A stretch of 64,000 nucleotides of DNA from Brevipalpus yothersi (lineage: Eukaryota > Arthropoda > Arachnida > Trombidiformes > Tenuipalpidae), in assembly GCA_003956705.1 (NCBI GenBank), contig QZCP01000161.1, forward strand, positions 1-64,000, read 5' to 3'. A model generated the notes under the pieces. That model was not told the origin of the DNA, ran no database searches, and saw only the letters and a list, made by a program, of their open reading frames with translations. The number at the start of each line of letters is the position of its first letter. Position 1 is the first letter of the stretch. Positions 48,535 through 60,100 of the stretch are shown piece by piece. Made by a program: the position numbers and the translations under genes.

Positions 48535-51015
48535 ATGTTTTTTGTAGCTGATGTCCTCCTCCCAACACTCAAGATCAACCTATTTATCTTCACCATCAGA
48601 GTACTGAGATATTCAATACCCTTCGCATTGTTTGGCTCTGAGGTGGGATCTATCGAAGTAGTGAGTGATCTGGATTCTTTTGGATGGCTAACTGAGAATG
48701 GAGAAAAGAAGCCAGTCCTCAAGGTCGTTATTAAAGGTGAAAATATCGAATTACCTCTTCGACAAGCTCCATTTTGTCACCTTGCAGAAACCAAAAAATG
48801 TGAATGTTTCGTTCTGAGGAAAGATGCGGAAAAGAGTCTCAAGTGGAATGTTGCTTCATTTGTGAAATGTGGTGATGAAGTTCGAGGCAGTTTTATGAAC
48901 AGCAGCAATAATTTTGAGATAACACCTAAAAAGAATGGTGAATCAGGTCAACATACTGTCCAAAATTATAAATCTGATGGCAATTTAACTGGAACAAATT
49001 TGCAAAAACCAGTAAATGAGCAGATGGAGAAGCAGATCGAAATTAATCAGAGCAGTTCAAAATACCTGAAGCCACTTCCGGAATATGGACAGCTTTTGGG
49101 AAATGAAACTGGCTACATCACAGCAAAGTTTGTTGTGAGCAAATCAATGTTCGAATATGTCTCAGAAGCAGACGTCGATGTATATCTACAGAATTATGTC
49201 AATACTGTCAATCAAATTATGTACCAGCTCAACATGTTGATCGTCTACAGAGGCTGGATGGAATCTTTTGGCGATGAGGATAAATTGAATGCTTCAATTC
49301 CAATTCGATTCGTTCTTGGGAGCAGACATTCACTTTACGATGAGAAGCGCATCCATGATGCATTGATATTGATAGGACCAGGTGAGAGATAAAAGACTTG
49401 TTTGAAATTTTGAATCTTTCCATATCTTTGTCACAATAATTACTGTTTCGCAAGCGCTAAAAATTCTTCAATCCTTCCAATTTTTCTGAAGTCGAAAGTC
49501 CGGAATTGGCATCTTGGCCAAACCACTTGTGCTACAAAGTAACAGCTAAGTTTGTGAAATATTTTCCTGCAAGAACACCTTTCAATAAGCAGACCGAGTA
49601 CAAATTGCTGGCTATGGTAATGGGAGATGGCTATGGCATTCCACTTATTGATCATTCGATCTGTGGAGATCCTCCAGAAGGTGTTGTTTGGATCATGACT
49701 ATTAACGAACCTTATAGATTGGGTAAATTGCAATTTGCAAAGTGCTCTATCAACGCCCTCAGAAAAATGAGAGTACAACTAGCATGCCTAAGAAGAAAAA
49801 TCAAATCAACTAGATCAGCTTGTGGCAACGGCCAAGTGGAAGATGGAGAAGAATGTGACTGTGTTGCTGATGATTGTAGAGGCTGTTGTACTGAGGACTG
49901 TAAACTGACGAAGAATTCTGCATGTTCTAATGGTCCATGTTGTGATATATCAAAATGTCAACTTCACGATAAGATGAAACAGTGTCGAGGTGCTGATGAT
50001 CTTTGTGACATTCCTGAGCTTTGTGATGGAAAATCAAGTAAATGTCGTTCCAATTATGTGGTAGCTAACGGATATAAATGCAATGGAACTTCTGATGATA
50101 ATGGTTACTGTTACAATGGTATATGTGGTAATCGTCAGGATGTTTGCGGATGGGCTTTCTACCAAGGTAGCAATGCTGGAGATAAATGCTATGATTTCAA
50201 CCTGATAGGAAACACAGAGTCAGGAGGATGTGGTCCAACTTTTCAAAGCAAATTAAATTACCTTCCTAATGGGACCGGTGGACCTTCATATATGGCATGT
50301 GATCCTAAGAACAAGCTCTGTGGTAAAATATATTGCATCCAACCACGAATGGAGCAAAGAAAAGAAATGACTTACACGGGAAAATCCTCATATTACTTTG
50401 GGCGTAAGTAATGAAGATGGATTTCTATCTGAACTCTCAGAATTTTTTTGGTTTTCAGGTGGTGGTAATGTACTCTATTCTGAAATCAAAAATCGTTCAT
50501 GTGCCTATATGGGTATTTACATAAACTTTCGTGCACTCAAAGATGATCCAACCTTCGTTCCAAATGGATCTCCATGCGGTGATATATCAATGTGTGTCAA
50601 TCAGACATGTAGCTCTCTTCCTCAAGGATGTCCAGAAAATTGTCCAGGGGAAAAAATCAGGCACCCATATACAGGTGAAATTTATCCGGCATTCGAGCTG
50701 GAGATTGAAGGAGATGATAGGATTGATGAAGATGATGGGTGAGCAAAATATTGGTTCTTCCCTCGGAGTACTCGTTTGATTGCAACCTGATCCCAATTTC
50801 TTAATTAGTATGAGGAGTTCAATGGTGATTGATTCTCTTTTAACAGGAGGAAAAACCCGGAACCTGGATCCAGCTTGCTTTATCTGATTGGTCTGATTGG
50901 TCTCCTCATAATCCTGTCTGCTCTTGGTGCAATATTCGCGATTCATTTAAAGAAGAATGAGAATTCAGTAAAATCCTCAGAAACTAGTCGAACTGTCTCA
51001 TCAAAGGAAACCTAA
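48535..51015 (+). CDS. ADAM-like protein A13, zinc site lost
   Basis: Exons 48535-49381, 49492-50403, 50459-50738 and 50847-51015 give 735 residues. Exon 1 is close to A9 (RQAPFCHLAETKKCECFVLR). The zinc region reads LLAMVMGDGYGIPLID, with no HExxH, while WIM follows as usual. The disintegrin core (loop CRGADDLCDIPELC) is nearly identical in DNA to A9, whereas the Cys-rich end diverges and contains an insertion (KLNYLPNGTGG). Exon 4 has no usable ATG: TM LLYLIGLIGLLIILSALGAI, then a tail of about 27 residues, much shorter than that of A9. Predicted to be a non-enzymatic, membrane-anchored disintegrin protein. Confidence 0.9.
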
Positions 51016-51520
51016 CAAAACACCCAAACTCCTAAGATTTCGTCATCAATTTTTGCATATAGTAATCTGCATTACCAGATTAATAGATTAGATTAGATTG
51101 CTCATAACTTATCCATTCATAACCCGAGCTAATCTTGGTGAGTCTTTGATATATGCTGAGCAGCATTGTGGGTGTACAAATTATTGCTCGGCAAGACTCG
51201 ATAGGAGAGCAATATTACAGGAAATGTAATTCAAATGAATACAAAATAAGGAAAAGTATGTCACTGGATAAAGAAAGAAAGAAGAGAAGCCAAAGCCAAT
51301 GCTTCATCGAGCAAGACAAGTTCTGCTGTCAATAGTATTCCCAATTTTTGGTCAATTGGTGATGCCTTGTCATGGTGCTTTTCAGTTTTTGGAAACCTGA
51401 GGAGTTTTTCATCCATTTTCATCCGATTTTCTCAGTCGATAACTATTCAATCATTTGTGTAAAACTAAATCGTAACTCGGATAATTGAATCGACAGATCA
51501 TGAAACGAATCCTATTCCAT
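51016..51520. other. 3' flank of A13
   Basis: No gene was seen. Short open frames here have no recognisable features. Confidence 0.5.
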
Positions 51521-51524
51521 TCTC

Positions 51525-53235
51525 ATTTGAAGAACAATAGGCAATAACAGCCATTTTCGGCCCTAGCTTAGATTTATTCGAGACCTATTTCTCCTTATCT
51601 ATTTCTTGATGAGGAACACATCAGTACTACTGTGAGTCCTGTAGAACTTTTCGTTCTCGAGATATGGGTGCTAATGTTCTGAAGCTTTATTTGGTCAGGG
51701 GAAACCTCAATCTCATCTGATCAACCCAAAACTTAGTTCTTCTGAAAGCAAATGCTCTGATGGACTCGTTAATACCACTCATGAAAAGATAGAATCATGG
51801 ATCAAACAAATCAAATCAAATAATTGAGATTAACTATATTTTTGGTGAAAATCATGATATCTCCACTTATCGCTCTGAACACATTATGAAACTGACACGA
51901 GAGATATCCAATCTTGATGTAGCAATGTTCATCAAGTTTCAATGCGCTAGCAGGGAGCGTTTTTTTGTTATATCAAAAACAGTCATCTTCAGTCTCTTAT
52001 GCAACATCTCTGGGAATTGTCCTGAATGTATTGTGGAACTTTCCTATTGGATTGATCTTAAAATGATCAAAAATCTGAGCATGATTCAACACGCTAGCTG
52101 AGACCTCTCGTTAGATGATAGCATTCCATGTTACTCAAGTGCTACTCAAGCCGAAGAATTGGAACTATTTGAGTGAGCTTGCTCATCTCACTTTTGAATA
52201 TCACACGTGTCCAGATCACAATATTGAAAAGGAGGGCGTGCTCATAGGTTCTTGGTCAGTTTCATTCTAGCTGTTTTTGAATGAAGAATATGATCACGAA
52301 TCAAAGAAAAATCTAGAATACGAAATCTGGTAAGAAAAACTTCTATCTACTCTCTATAAAAGCTAAAATGGAATTGACCAAGAACCTATGAACCGTGCTC
52401 TTCTTCTCAATATCGCTATCTGGGCACTTGTGATATCCACGAGCGAGATGAGCTTACTCACTCAAATAGCTCCCTCTTTCTGGCTCTTGGCCTTTTCTAG
52501 GATGTACTATGGAACAGCACACTTATCAAAGTATGATGAGTACAGATATTGATATGGCTCATCTTCGAAAATGCGCAGGATAGTCAGAGATTCTCCTGTT
52601 GGTACTCCAATCTCTCCCTACCTAAGCATAGCAGTTGGCAGAGATAAATGGCTCAAACCTCGAAAAAGCTTCCAGCTAGCACCTTGGAACTTGCTCAAGA
52701 TTTTTGTCATGAGATGATTGATTCATCATGCGAGTTCCATAATGTGTTCAGAACGATTACCAGTGATATGGTCTTTCTGACTTGAAAATGGATGTTTTTG
52801 GTATAATGAAAAGAAGCTTCAAGTTAGCACCCTGAAACTCCATCAGCACTATATGCTTATGATGATTAATCTATGATGTCATTTTTGTAATGTGCTCAGA
52901 GCTATTTCCGGAGATATGACATTCGGAGCAGAAATATGATTTTTCTGTATTCTCAATTAGTTCAGGATTCTAGCTTAACATGATTGGTTTCAACGAATTT
53001 ATCAGGGTATTTGCTCTCAGAAAAACTAGGTTTCGAGTCAATCAGATAAGTTTGAGATTTTCCCGGCCAAATCGAGCTTCAGAACGTCAGCACTGATATC
53101 TCGAGAACGGAACTTTTCACAGGGCTGAAAACAGCACTATTGTGTTTATCATCAAAGAATAGATAAGGAAAGATAGATTACAGAAGAATCCGAGCTAGAG
53201 CCGTTTTGAGCACTGTTCTTTTCAATTGATGGACC
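51525..53235. repeat. 1.7-kb foldback palindrome
   Basis: Left arm (about 51525-52290) and right arm (about 52350-53235) are imperfect inverted repeats along their whole length. Examples are cgttctcgagatatgggtgc at 51645 against ctgatatctcgagaacgg near 53095, and ataggttcttggtcagtttc at 52243 against gaattgaccaagaacctatg at 52371. The loop is about 60 bp. The right arm carries an extra local tandem duplication (about 52660-52790 and 52810-52930). No coding capacity was seen. It is a foldback-type or MITE-derived element. Confidence 0.8.
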
Positions 53236-53299
53236 AAATCTAGTCTATAAGATTCTCTCTAGATATATGAAAGAAAGCAAGTTTCACAATCTCTTTTGG

Positions 53300-53409
53300 T
53301 TTTGACGTGTGGGTGGGTGAAATTTTTCCTCCTATCATAAACCAATGCTAAAATACTGATATATGGTGAGAGAAAAAAAAGAGAGAAAAAAGAAACAGAG
53401 AGAGAAGAG

Positions 53410-53447
<38 letters not shown>

Positions 53448-53545
53448 ACCTTCAATTTTCAGATAGTATTTCGAATCTTCCTATGGAAGTTCTAGGAAGT
53501 TTCAAATCTTGACAAGTCAAAAATTGAGTCAGCATGAGTAGTAAA
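53300..53545. repeat. Gene-less third copy of the A9/A13 upstream block
   Basis: It aligns with 48.0-48.25 and 36.25-36.42 kb: an aaccaatgctaaaatac motif, a GA tract at about 53385-53442, then an agattttacc stretch and tagtatttcgaatctt. No ADAM exon follows, so the gene it belonged to is gone. Confidence 0.65.
53385..53442. repeat. (GA)n microsatellite
   Basis: GA-rich run with a few interruptions inside the block above. Confidence 0.9.
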
Positions 53546-53822
53546 GGGGGGAGTATGTCATCCCATACCTGGTTTAGGGGGGTAGTCTTGCAGAGTGCGA
53601 GTTCAAACTGAAACCAGACAGTCTGATGAGGGAGAGTTTAAACTTCAAATGATGATGCCGCGGGATGGAAAAATTTTTGATGACAAGGATATGTTTTATA
53701 TTTCTGGAAAAATCTTATTGTTCATGGAAGCTTTTGCATGCTACAATATGGAAAGCATATGAGCAGAATTGAATTGAGGAGAAAAATTTCAGAGATATCT
53801 CGAATTTTCATTAACCTATTTT

Positions 53823-54222
53823 TTATGAGACAATTTTAACAACAGTCATGCAGGAAATTTTACTCACGATATAAGAGAAAAACTTAATTTGAACGGGATA
53901 CAAGCCTTTGAATCTCTTTGAGGAGATATTTTTCACATATCTCAGAGACTTGGATTTTTTATTTTTCTCCCCAATTTCATCGAGAGCTTTTGAGGGGTCC
54001 TCCCTAATGCTCTGATTGAGTGAATCAAGCTGTTGAGTTGTCGCTTGATGATCACATCTCTTTCACTGAGGCGAAACTTGTGTTTCTCGCCTCACTTGCT
54101 GCTCTCTCGTAAGATTCAATCACATTGTAAATATCATAATATAAGGTTTTATCCTCTGCCAGAATATCTTTTAATTTATTCTCCAATCGATTGATGCGAA
54201 CAGGAGGAGGTGCTGCACACAT
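53823..54222 (-). pseudogene. Unrecognised charged helical ORF, frameshifted
   Basis: ATG 54220-54222 opens a 56-codon frame (MCAAPPPVRINRLENKLKDI) ending at 54052. The next frame continues coding-like from about 54060 to a stop at 53823-53825, with a basic C-terminus (KRFKGLYPVQIKFF). A 1-nt slip near 54055 separates them; a possible donor GTGAGT lies in the second part. The N-terminal part looks helical and highly charged, possibly coiled coil. No family was recognised. It may belong to the mobile-element remnants to its right. Confidence 0.3.
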
Positions 54223-54499
54223 TATGAACAATATTTTCTCAGAAATCGAAAACAGAAAAAACAAGACGGAGAGAGAGAGAGTTCAACACACTTTGACAAT
54301 CAACAAATGTATGGATGATTTTTGTGTACATGTGTAATGAAGAGGAATTTGAGCGGGAGATCAGAGCGGTTGATATGAATGAGACTAGATTAAAACCAAT
54401 GGTATCGAAAAAACTCAGATTATCCATGCTATTCCCAAAATTAATGATGAATTTTATTCGATTATGAGAGAGGTAAGAATTATTCTTTCTACATCAATC

Positions 54500-54729
54500 G
54501 AAATCACTGATGAACTCTATTTTAATCTTGCTTCGAGTCAGTCTGATTTTCTTACTCTATCGAATATGATGATCGAATTTATTGTATTTTTAATTCAAGT
54601 TAGTCTAATTTTCTTACTCTATCGAGCATGATGATCGAATTTTTTGTAATTTTAATTAAAGTTAGTCTAATTTTTTTACTTTATTGAACACAATCATCGA
54701 ATTCATTGTATTTTTGATTCAAGTGAATC
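54500..54729. repeat. 63-bp minisatellite, left part
   Basis: Units containing tctaattttcttactctatcg and gatgatcgaatt repeat about every 63 bp. The array is interrupted by the transposon at 54732 and resumes at 56272. Confidence 0.85.
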
Positions 54730-54731
54730 TA

Positions 54732-54764
54732 CAGGGTGTCACAAAATTAACCTCCGATTTTTTG
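54732..54764 (+). repeat. Left TIR
   Basis: Begins cagggtgtcac and is the inverted partner of 56237-56269. Confidence 0.9.
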
Positions 54765-54837
54765 AAAATTCACGAAAAAAAAACTAAGCATGATAGAATG
54801 CTGAAACTTGGTGGAAATGAAGAGGAGAGCTGATACT

Positions 54838-55926
54838 TTAATTTATTACATTCTCGAAGTGAGCGCCTTCTACTAAAGGAATTAAATTCAGGCGCTTCTC
54901 AAAGTTAGCCATTATCTTCAATAGTGTATCGGACTGAATTCCTCGGACGAAAGTTTCGATCTCTGATTGAAGGTTAAACAATCCTTTGGGTTGATTTTTA
55001 TAAACTCCATCCTTCATCATCCCCCATAATGAGAAATCGCAAGGGTTCAATTCCGGACTGTACGGTGGCCAGGCCATTTCATTCCCATCCCCTGATTCGA
55101 AACCAAGCCCGATAATTCGATCACAGAACTCGCCACGGATACAGTTTCTGACTGCTTCTGTTCTGTGAGGTGCTGCACCATCTTGCATGAACCAGAATCC
55201 ATCGATTTGACCTTTCTCACGTGCAGCCGGGAAGAAGAATGTCTCCAGCATCGTTTGGTATCGCTCAGCATTAACAGTGTCGTAGAAAAAATACGGGCCA
55301 ATGACACCAGAACCACTGATAGCCATCCACACAGTCAAATATTGTGGATGTGAAGGTCTCTCCATGATGATATGAGGATTCTCTGTTCCCCATATGCGGT
55401 AATTTTGGCGGTTAACGTAGCCATGGAGATAAAAGTGGGCTTCATCGGAAAACCATATTTTATTGACATCAATCAGTCCTCCGTCGATCCTCTCTCTTAT
55501 TTCAGCCTCGAATGTCATCCTAGCATTGAGATCCGACTGCTTTAGTAGCTGGGCAACGCTGATCTTATATGCACGGAATTCCAATTCTTTATGCAGGATT
55601 CTCCATACGGAAGTTCTATTGATATTTAGAGCAGCTGCACACCTCCTAATAGTCGATTGCTGGGCTGTCTTGAAGAAATGGTCAACTGCTCTCACGTTCT
55701 CATCCGTAATTACCGTTGATGGCCTACCAGCTTGACCTTTATACTGATCGTGTACAGATCCAGTAACGAGAAATTTATCATAATTTTCTTTAACTGTCCT
55801 CTCGGCCGGAGCAGCAACATCTGGAAATTCTTGTCGGAATCTCCTTACCACCTCTGCAGCACGCCTATGGACATGGTAGGCAAGAACGACCCACACGCGA
55901 TGTTTAATTTGAATTTTTGGAGGCAT
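54838..55926 (-). CDS. Tc1/mariner-superfamily transposase
   Basis: An intact 362-residue frame, and the only gene of the element. The N-terminal 130 residues hold two predicted helix-turn-helix parts (AAEVVRRFRQEFPD and CAAALNINRTSVWRIL) that should bind the TIRs. The catalytic DDE/D core has IWFSDEAHF (Asp161), WFMQDGAAPH (Asp249) and PYSPELNPCDFSLWG, with Asp297 at the position of the Tc1 Glu or mariner Asp. The second spacing is 47 residues, longer than the 34-41 of well-known groups; the motif style resembles the DD41D group with a small insert near residues 277-284. The protein would cut and paste the element at TA. No stops or frameshifts are present. Confidence 0.93.
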   Translation of the reverse strand: MPPKIQIKHRVWVVLAYHVHRRAAEVVRRFRQEFPDVAAPAERTVKENYDKFLVTGSVHDQYKGQAGRPSTVITDENVRAVDHFFKTAQQSTIRRCAAALNINRTSVWRILHKELEFRAYKISVAQLLKQSDLNARMTFEAEIRERIDGGLIDVNKIWFSDEAHFYLHGYVNRQNYRIWGTENPHIIMERPSHPQYLTVWMAISGSGVIGPYFFYDTVNAERYQTMLETFFFPAAREKGQIDGFWFMQDGAAPHRTEAVRNCIRGEFCDRIIGLGFESGDGNEMAWPPYSPELNPCDFSLWGMMKDGVYKNQPKGLFNLQSEIETFVRGIQSDTLLKIMANFEKRLNLIPLVEGAHFENVIN

Positions 55927-56236
55927 GATGTCACTTGAAGGTTATTTTGAGGCACTTAAAACAGGAAACTGAGCTTGAAAATTTTTATTAAGATACTGAA
56001 CAAGTTTTTGATCAGTTTAAAAAAAAGATGGTTCAAATCGGTTGAGAACTTTTGTTATTATTTAAAATCGATGAAAATGGCCTAAAGTGGCCTGAGATGC
56101 GCAGACGGGCTCAAAAAATTGCGCATGCGCACTGATAATTTTTTCATGATGCTGAAGATTCATTTCCTTGCATTCAGGATAATATTTCTCACTATGGGAA
56201 AATATTATGAGCATCTAAAGATGTTATCATTCCCCC

Positions 56237-56269
56237 CCAAAAAATGGAGGTTAATTTTGTGACACCCTG
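56237..56269 (-). repeat. Right TIR
   Basis: Ends gtgacaccctg and is the inverted partner of 54732-54764. Confidence 0.9.
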
Positions 56270-56271
56270 TA

Positions 56272-56665
56272 AGTTTCTTACACAATCGAACATAATGACC
56301 AAACGCATCGTAGTTTTGATTCAGGTTAGTCTAATTTTCTCATCTAATCGAACATAATAACCAGATTCATTGTAATTTTGATTCAAGTTAGTCTAATTTT
56401 CTCACTCTATCAAACATAATGACCAAATTTATTGTAATTTGGATTCAAGTTAGTCTAATTTTCTCACTTAATCGAACACAATGATCGAACTTATCGTAAT
56501 TTTGATTCGAGTGATCTATTTTCTTACACAATCAAACCTAATGACCAAACTTATTGTAATCTCGATTCAAGTTAGCTAATTTTCTTACTCAATCGAACAT
56601 AATCACCGAACCTATTGTAATCTCGTTTCATGTTACTCTAATTTTCTCACTAATCCGAACATGAT
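56272..56665. repeat. 63-bp minisatellite, right part
   Basis: About six further units (tctaattttctcactctatc) continue the array at 54500-54729. Confidence 0.85.
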
Positions 56666-57138
56666 GATCGTCATCTCTAGGATTTCACCACGAATTGACG
56701 GAATGCATCCTGCCGATAGAACTGGAGAATCAGTTTCCAAGAGTTGGCGAAGACAATTTGACAGAATCCTCCCCGATTCCATGTAAAATTTTGAATCCAT
56801 TAATACCTTCTCTCCTGCCTCAAATTTCCATCATCAATTCATGATTTTGTACTCTGATTAGAGATTATCTGAATTAATCTTAGTTTGGAAATAACGCTCC
56901 TGCTTTTTGCCTATCAATCATCAATTAAAGCTAGCCATTAAGTGTTCCCGCCCTTCAAGTGTTCCGAATCCCTCGAATCGTTATAACTCTTCTCTTTCTT
57001 CCAGAAAACATTCAGGTTTCTAGTTTTTTTTGTGTTTATTGGTTATTATTTTTTCCGGATCATTAGTAAGGGTTCCGAAATTTCGATTCATTCCAGATTG
57101 AATTTTCGAATGATAGAAATTTTTTGAAAATTGGAAAT
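56666..57138. other. Spacer left of the polymerase remnant
   Basis: No gene or repeat was recognised. Confidence 0.4.
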
Positions 57139-60100
57139 TCAATCAACACAAATATATCTCCCTCGATCACCTTGATATCCAAAGGGGAATGTATTATTAT
57201 TTGAAACAATTCTCTTCTGGGACACAACTCTGTAGGCTTTCGAAAAATATTTCGTCAGAATATTATGATGCTTATCCGATACAATATTGAACTGAGGAAC
57301 TTCCACACATTGCTGACTGACATTCCTACCTTGCCCATATCTCTTCACCGCATCCAACATGAATTCATAATCTATCACTCCAAGAGTTGCTTTGTTCAAT
57401 GTTATTCCCTTGGATTTGATGGTTGTTCTATACCTACCATCGGGAAGTTTCACTCTAAAGGCATAATTCTCCGGTCCGCAAGTTACAAACTCCTCAATGA
57501 AAGCACCCACACCATAATCGGAGAGGATTTCATCTTTGAGCTGCCCCAGATGATCGCCAGATTCTATATCTCTATCCAATCGTTTCTTATAGTATACCAA
57601 CGAATCTGTATCGAAGTATATGAGAGATCCGCAGCGTATATTCTCTATCTCTCTCATTTTCTGGAACAGCTCGAGTTGTGCGTAAGATGTTACGAACGAT
57701 GCGACAGCTAGAGAAGTATTCGCCCCATACTCAAGGCTCTCCTATTTGCTCTTGTATTGGAGCAGGAGAGTTCGATCATTCACCATGATTTCAGATTTTA
57801 TCTCAATCTTATCATCTGTGATTTTCTTCCAAAGCGAATCATAATCATGGATGAGTTCAACTTTCTTCTTATCAGGATTCTGTGCAAGTTTACCCCACAG
57901 TGAGTTGAGTAAGAGTTTTGCCATGAACCTCAAGGCTGGATTCTTTTCAATCTTGTCCAAATCAAGCTCGATACCCTCACGATCCCTCACTTGTTTGAGA
58001 AAAAGCTTTTTCGATTCTTCATCGGTGCACCAGGTAGGCCATCCTGAAGCTTCATGCTTTATCTTGAGAAATTTGTTGATATAACCACTGAATATGTTTG
58101 CAGATTTTCTCTCATAATGTAGTACCTCGAAAATACTCAAGATTCTGTAACCTTCCTCCAAAGCAACCATTAGCTCTGCAGTTGTCCAAGTTCCAATCAA
58201 AGCTCGTTGCGTTGGATTGTGTGTGCATTTATCCTCCTCAAGCTCAACACAGGCACGACATAGAGGGAATTAGCTCGCCGGATATTCTAACCGGCAGAAC
58301 TGGTATGTAAATATCCTGAGGGGGTAAGACTTGACATTTTACGAAACCAAAATAGGTTGAAAGAGAGTAATCGAAATCCTCATTGATAATTTTTGGATGA
58401 CCAACAGGGTAATGCTTGTTTCTCAGAACAAATGGATAGAGGCTGTTCACATCCATGTACTTGATTTCCTCATCTGGTTGACACTTGTGATAGAATTTGA
58501 TATTGTTAGTCCTTCCACCAAAGAAAGATTCTTTCACATTTGCAGGACCATGCTCGTCTAGCTGGAACCAATACTTTTTCGTTGATTGGAAGAATTTTTG
58601 AACTCAATATCATTCTTTTGTTGAGACTTGACCTCACATGCCCAACTAGATACAACATTGAAACCCTTTGTCTTGTAGTATTCGAGTTTGATGAGTACTC
58701 TCTCGAAGCGATCATTTAGAGTATCACCATGGCGTGTCTGTTGCTTATAACGATCTTCAGGGAAGCACCGAGGACAGCCATGGTAGAAACATCCAAAATA
58801 TTCGAACACAGTGTTAAGTTCCTTCGAAAAACCATCCGCAAAGTACCTTCCAACCTTATACTCTCGAATTATATCTATTTTCCTGAGCTTTCTCTGATAG
58901 TCTATCTATGCAAGACCTTCGAAAGAGCAATTCTGAAGATTGGTGTATCCCTTCCTTGGTGTAACAGCTAGCGTATCCTGTTCAAGATAGAGCGCTCTCA
59001 ACAGTTCCAAGCCTACTTGTGCTATGGTGAAGCATCTTGTAAATGGATCGAGCCCATTCAATGATAGAAATTCGGCTCTGAAAATTAGGCAACAATTTGC
59101 TAGTATCTCAACATCATTGAGACAGTATTTTATGATCTCATCCTTGAAATCAAAAATGATATTTTTGTTAATCATTTGACTGTACCATGATTCAAATTCA
59201 GCGGAAACCTCATTTTTCATCATTTCTAGTTGAAAATACTTGCGATCCGGTAAAGGTCCGCGATAGGATCAGTTACTAGGATTGTTGAATTGATGTGGGA
59301 AGAATCCTTTAATCACTTTGTGACCGATGCCGAAAGCTTTCGGGAGTGAGGCAAGACTCTGTGCAAAGAATGATAAGGAATCAACGAAAGCAACATTACC
59401 AATTCTCATGTGCATTTTTTTGTTTCCATTCATCATGATGTCTGTTGTACAGAACGAGCGTTTGAAGAGATCACGTAGAATGAAATGAGAATCATATCCT
59501 CGACCATTATGAGCAAACACAATCATGGAACCTTTTCTCATCTCAACTTTAGGTGCAAGATTTTCATACAGATAATCACCGAAATTCTCCACACAATTGG
59601 AACCCCAAAACTTTTGCACGCCAGCTCCACAGAACTGGCAAGGATCACAGATTTTTTCACAAGTTTCTATCGATAAACATTGATCACAGAATGTTTCCGA
59701 TATGAGAAGCATTGGTGAATGCACAAATTCATTACCATCAACCAAATTTTGTTTCTTTTGGTAGCTTTCGATATCAAAGAAGATTGAAACTCGGAAGCTC
59801 TTATTTTCCGCACTCAATATTTCAAGATCCAATGGTTTGATATAGCAGACATGATTTTTCCTGACCACAAGATTGCACTTATCGCAATGATTCGCGTTGC
59901 AGTTGTGTTGAAAGCGAGTCACCCATTCCTCATCACATTTTTCACACCTTCGGATGTAGCCACAAATTCTCATCTCTTTATGTCTCTGATAACAGTTGAT
60001 ACTTGGGAATATCACATTACAATCACTGCACTTGGAACGGACTGCTTCTCTCTGGCATTCCACAGAACAATGGCAATATTTGCATGATCCTTTGCATTTA

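Larger units (their letters stand above)
54730..56271 (-). mobile_element. Tc1/mariner-superfamily element with TA duplication
   Basis: A 1538-bp element (54732-56269) has terminal inverted repeats starting cagggtgtcacaaaattaac. These are perfect for about 24 bp and similar for about 33. It is flanked on both sides by TA (54730-54731 and 56270-56271). Removing it rejoins the minisatellite phase. One intact transposase gene is inside, so it may be recent and autonomous. Confidence 0.93.

Noticed and set aside
51886..52101. 71-codon plus-strand ORF
   Set aside because: It lies within one arm of the foldback palindrome and is not mirrored by conserved coding sequence.
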